Shown: piece after piece, positions 59,364-64,000 of the stretch
Layout of the letters: the number at the start of each line of letters is the position of its first letter
Numbering within the stretch: position 1 is the stretch's first letter
Origin: Nymphaea colorata
Taxonomy: Eukaryota; Streptophyta; Magnoliopsida; Nymphaeales; Nymphaeaceae
NCBI RefSeq assembly: GCF_008831285.2
Contig: NC_045142.1
Coordinates: 7,666,713 to 7,730,712, forward strand
Reading direction: 5' to 3'
DNA length: 64,000 nt
The notes under the pieces: model-generated
The model's input: only the letters and a program-made list of their open reading frames with translations
What the model was told of the DNA's origin: nothing
Databases searched by the model: none
Program-made: the position numbers and the translations under genes

Positions 59364-59637
59364 TGTAAGATCATTTGGTGGGCCGGCATATGTCTATGAA
59401 GAATTTCAGACATTATGGCTGTCTTAACGTGAATATCCGCTTAAGTTATTACATTTTGGGATATTACGTCATTTTAGATGGTATGGGGTAATTTTGAAAT
59501 GTATAGATACCGGTATGGAATTACGGACTCTTTGATGGGTGGAATTCGTTTATTTCAATGATTTAGCGTGAGCATGATCCTGTTTTAGGGTATATACGTT
59601 TGATTTTGTATATGCGTTATGGGGAGAAATCCGAACA
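59364..59637 (+). repeat. Copia 3' LTR (274 bp, internally deleted)
   Basis: Same ends as the 5' LTR but 202 bp shorter. The deletion joins GGTGGAATT to CGTTTATTTC, corresponding to about 53401-53603 of the 5' LTR. The TATA motif reads TATAGATA. Scattered substitutions separate the LTRs, so the insertion is not recent. Confidence 0.9.
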
Positions 59638-59642
59638 AATAT

Positions 59643-62600
59643 ACCTTTTCGTTCGACAATAGCAAGGGTGCTACGACCACGGGGAACATTGTGGAAGAAG
59701 ACCCATGTACCAAAATATGGTGAAAATTGTGTTATACTCGAACACGGATCGATGTCCCTGTTGGTTTCTCTCCTAAGCCACAAGTATCTACTAGATTGGG
59801 TGGAAATAGGTTATTATAATAGGAGATTCACTATGAGGCATGCATCTTTTTTGCAGATGATACACTCAGGCGTTACCTGTCAGTGAAAGCAATGAGGAAA
59901 GATGAGATGACGATGCTCTACCCTGTCGAAGGCAGAAACCACTGTTTTCAAAGGGAAAGGGCCTCTTGGAAACATGGATGTAAGGTCTAGCAAGACACCC
60001 AATCAGAAAACAAGAGACCTAGCCAAGGAGGGTAGAAGGAATATGAAGTTTGTACACCAATTGCAGGTCTGAAAGCAGGAGCAACTGTCAAGGATAAGGA
60101 AGGATCAGGAAACGGCACAACCAATCCAGGAACGAGCATAAATTATGCAGGTCCCTCCTTATCCTTACCTTTAGCTGATGCCTTTACTAGCTTGATGCCA
60201 GAAAATGATAAGAGGTAAACTGAGTTTTCTCCAGGTTTTGCCTTTAAGGTGGGGGTAAATCTAAATCATTTGAAAGGAGAGGCAACAAAGTGCTATGGGG
60301 CATCTAAAAGATCCCTTAGGTTCTAGCTAATGAAGAGCTTGGGAGGAAGGAAACCCCTTCAACGTTATATTAGTTTGAGAGATTCAGAGGAAGCCTAGAT
60401 TGTGATCAACAAAAAACGAAGGAAGAATGGAAGTAAGGAGAGTGTCATATTAAGAGATGGAGATGAACTGCAGCTGCCATGTAACAACCATTCCTATGCT
60501 TTCATCTGATCACCATTAATAAAGCAAACAACATACCACATACCAAGAAGATCGATATTTTTGTTTTCACAATTTTTGCCTTCCTGCTGATCATACAAAA
60601 ATTATAATAGAGGCAGAGTGACAAAAGCAATATTCAGGCTACACATTATGCTTAAATTTTTCTAGAAATTTCAAGCTGCAAGGAAAGCTGCCTCAACAAA
60701 CTAACTGATAGAATATCTTCCCTTCAATAGCAATACTAGGTTGTTGATATGAGAATAGAAGAAGGGGCAGCAGGAAGTGTTGAAGAAAAGTTGAGAATGA
60801 GATCCACCCTCTCACAATATTTCAATATGAAAAAATACTATGGCGCAATAAACTGAGAATTTGCTGGCTGCAAGAAAGGGATGAAAACATGCATTTCTTT
60901 TATGCGATAGCGAAGAATAGAGAAAAGAAAAAAAGAATTGAAAAGGTGAAAGTGGCCAGAAACCTCTATGAATTTTTTTTTTTTTTTTTTAAGCAAATGT
61001 GGGGCGTCATCGAAGATTATATCAGTAAAGCAGTAACTGATTTCTAACGTGGGCATGATGGTCGAAGATATTAATAAAACCAATATAATGTTTTTGCGTA
61101 AATTCAGTGGCACAATGACTTTAGGCCCATAGCCCTTTACAATTGCACTTACAAGATCTCATAACTATGATCATGGTCTTGTCTATGTGTGGTATCTTGG
61201 CTAGAATTGTTAATGTTAGCCAGAGAGCTTTTCTTAAATGTAGAATGATACATGATCAGTTCATTATGACTCAACATTTGATTGATTGGTTCAGAAGGTG
61301 AACAAGGATGAGTCGCATTTGGTGACTATAAACACTATCAAAGGCAAAAGGAATCAGCCGGGCTGCGTTGTTAGAATGGTCACCATCTTGTTTTCCCCCA
61401 TCATATCTTGGCCTTCCTTTCAATGCAGATCAATTGGTGGACTCCTCATGTGGACCCCACATGGAGAAAGTAGCAAGAAAGCTAACAAAATGGCAAGCCT
61501 CTATGCTTGGTCAAATTTAACGTAATACCCCTAATAAATTTCTGGATGCAAGGGGTGAGGATCCTTAAATTAAATATTAAAGAGCTTGAGAAAAGTATGA
61601 ACAGCCTCTTGGGGGCAGCTAGTGTTAATGGCTTGAAGGGATTTCATCTCATTTCATGAAAAGATATATGTAAACCCTAGGCTAAGCCTCATGTCGGTAT
61701 TAAGTAGTTGGAAGCTTTTTGTTAATGCTAATGCTGGTGTACGGATGTGGCTCCATCACAAATACCTAAATATGATCAAGGGTTAATGGTCTCCCAATTT
61801 GCACAACAATGGTTTGTGGGTGTGGAAAGGTTTGCTCTGAGATTGGTTTCTCATTACAGATAATATGAGGTGGCATATTGGTAGTGGGAATAGAGCTAGA
61901 TTCTGGACTAACAATTGGTATGTCACTGTGTTGCTTAATCACATTCGTGGTGTTGATTGTCAATCATCTGCATATAAATCTGAGGGAAGCAATAGCTAAA
62001 GACTGTAGCCATCTTTTTGCCCTAGTTGAGGGGATTTCCTTGCTCTGTCATATGAATTTAGGCCAAGGACAAGGTGTTATTGAAGACAACATCAAAGATC
62101 TTGAGAAGTTAACTGCTTCAGAATTTATGAAAAATATAAAACTAGGAGTGAAGCCCTAGTTTGGAGGAAAGACATCTGGAATTACAGACCACCAACTAGA
62201 GCTTGTTGGTTTCTCTTAAAAGCATGCAATTCCTGACTCCCAACTCTCGATAGGTTGCAAAAAATTGGTGTGTATGTGGCTAATCGGTGCAGCACGTCTA
62301 AGGAAAATAGTGAAGACAATAACCATGTCAGCAAGGTGCAGAGCTGCCAAACCAATCAGTTCAGTATTTCATGGTCCCAAAGTTAGGCAGATAGCAATTA
62401 AAGAAGAATTTCAGGTCTAGCTTCATGCCAAATTGATACATGCATGGACAATCAAGTACTGGAATATTACCTTTCACATAGTGGTTTGGAGACTCTGGTG
62501 GCCTCGAAACATGTTGCTTCCTGACTTCTGAAGTGAGGGTTGGCTGCAGGATTTCCCCATGATTATATGGAACTATTGCCAGGATAGATACAAAGCCATT

Positions 62601-62880
62601 AAGTGGAAGAAAAGAGAATATGATCAAGTTAACACTTGGCTACATATGGATGCTGTTTATACTGACTTCCACTAGGAGACACAGTATCTTATCTATTGTC
62701 AAGTTCAAAAAAGGGAAAAACTACTGTTAGGTGGATTCCTTCTTCATACTCGTTTAATTAATTCTCTTGTTAAGAGTATTTGACAGAATGAGGGTAATGT
62801 TGATTCAGGTGATTTTGATATCTTGTAGTGGGGTATCTCACACCTACACCAATATGCCTGTAAAATCATCATTGTGTCCA
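59643..62880 (+). pseudogene. Old LINE relic in unit C, right part (ORF1 end and ORF2)
   Basis: 59643-60740 continues the ORF1 remnant, collinear with 22200-23370. From about 60830, ORF2 fragments appear in order: NKLRICWLQERDENMHFFYA (about 60855), a DFRPIALYNCTYKIS-like RT block (about 61115), a QRAFLKCRMIHDQF block (about 61220), WHIGSGNRARFWTNNW (about 61870), and a zf-RVT-like VWRKDIWNYRPPTRACWF (about 62155). Frames shift repeatedly, stops are frequent, and the RT catalytic centre is missing through an internal deletion. Confidence 0.7.
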
Positions 62881-62949
62881 ATTGCAAGGAATGACTTTGT
62901 ACACTTAAAGGCACCATAGAGGAGAGAAGGAAGTGGCTGGTAAGATAGA

Positions 62950-63017
62950 AGGAATTGGATAAATTTCTTAGATAATATGATATATTTCTTTCTTTCTCTC
63001 CCTCTCTCTCTCTCTCT

Positions 63018-63081
<64 letters not shown>

Positions 63082-64000
63082 CTTATTTTCATCTTTCTCT
63101 TGGACACTAACTTTTCGTTTGATTCCATTTCATGGTTTCTACCTTTCCTCTTTATTGTTTAGTGTTTTTTTTTTAATCTTCTCATTCTGAGTTTTCTTTT
63201 CATGTTTCTTTTAAAATCTTAAAATCCTTCTCACTTATAAATTTTCTCAAATTTGTCTTTTCCTTAAAGAAATTTCTCTTGTAGTTGACAATCGCCTCCC
63301 TTTCAATTGTCTTTTCTCTAAGACCTAAAATTTTGATTTTCACTCATCTGCTTCAATTAGTCCAAAACTCAATTAATGTATCCAATTGATTGGTCTACAA
63401 TCCCAATATACTTTCAAAACCTTTTTTTGAAAATTGTATCTTGGTCTAATGACTTTCTAAAAGAGGATATAAGCAAATGCATGGAAATTTAGATGTAAGT
63501 TATGGTAGAAATACTCTTAGATGAATGTTATGATATGAATGAATAATTTATGTTCAAGCGAATAAAATCAATGCATTTATGTATTCACGCACTCACAATC
63601 ACTTGCGAAATTCATGAATAATCACAAACACTTTTTTAAAGGACTTAAACAAGATGAAATTAAGGTCTAATAATGTAGTAACCAAATTAGAGCAATATCT
63701 GAAACTAACTTAAGGTTTCAAGAGAACAAAAAATATTCAAAATACCAGGCTTGGCTTCCAAAAGTTTTCAAGGCTACTTGCAAAGATTTCTCAAATCAAA
63801 ATACATTATTCACTCAAAAGTACTTCAAAATTTTCTCACATAAAAGTTTATGAAATACCAATCTTCAAAAATTTCTTGCCAAGCATTACACTGCATTAGG
63901 ATAAAATATATGTTTAAGTGAACATATAGCCCAATAGTGAACATAGTTTTTGGATTAGTTATCTTTGGTAAAGGTGTAGGAAATGGCCAATTCTTATACC
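62950..64000 (+). mobile_element. Gypsy-like LTR fragment continuing past the window edge
   Basis: CT-rich DNA and a (TA)n tract (63020-63078) lead into text matching 23371-24125 and, more distantly, 28740-29470 (GGTCTACAATCCCAATA block). No ORFs other than artefacts over the TA tract. Confidence 0.55.

Larger units (their letters stand above)
53219..59637 (+). mobile_element. Copia-type LTR retrotransposon, decayed
   Basis: A 6.4-kb element with TG...CA LTRs (476 and 274 bp), a Met-tRNA primer site, a polypurine tract and a 5-bp target duplication AATAT (53214-53218, 59638-59642). The pol order protease-integrase-RT-RNase H marks Copia. Removing it restores the LINE relic as seen uninterrupted at 22190-22220. 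Stops and a frameshift inactivate it. The usual gag region is replaced by unusual GC-rich and repetitive DNA. Confidence 0.93.

Overview
This is nuclear DNA from a flowering plant. It is AT-rich and intron-bearing, full of nested plant transposable elements and long (TA)n microsatellites, and its only convincing host protein genes are 12-TM nitrate/peptide-type transporters of the NRT1/PTR (NPF) family, closest in motif pattern to the NPF2/NAXT-like group. The species cannot be told from the sequence.

The window is a decaying tandem array of NPF duplication units (gene plus several kb of shared 3' flank). Copy A contributes only its last 33 codons at the left edge (2-103). Copy B (13761-20237) and copy C (46099-51391) are complete four-exon genes on the + strand; my exon models give 560 and 575 aa with consistent phases. 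Copy D (37335-32748) is inverted, has lost its ancestral ATG and the whole of exon 4, and ends just inside intron 3 against a retrotransposon LTR. A fifth unit, E (24126-27474), keeps only the 3' flank. Intron 3 has a non-canonical GC donor in all three copies where it can be seen.

Transposable elements explain most of the rest. A 6.3-kb LINE (3634-9955) with a 13-bp target duplication sits between copies A and B. A second, much older LINE relic is carried in the 3' flanks of the units; in unit C it is split by a Copia element (53219-59637; LTRs, Met-tRNA primer site, 5-bp target duplication). A deleted long-LTR Ty3/Gypsy-like element fills 27475-32735. Other elements are hAT-like MITEs in introns 2 and 3, two copies of a tRNA-derived SINE (19105-19236, 43390-43624), a CACTA-like element (41816-43079), and a broken Myb/SANT-like ORF (40017-40444).

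Insertion presence or absence orders the events. A 12-bp-TIR hAT-like MITE is in intron 2 of B and C but absent at the matching place in D, so B and C are the closest pair. The GC-rich MITE and the truncated SINE in intron 3 are in B only. The most biologically suggestive arrangement is the LTR promoter motif at 32675, which points into the antisense strand of truncated copy D and could yield RNA antisense to the intact paralogues.
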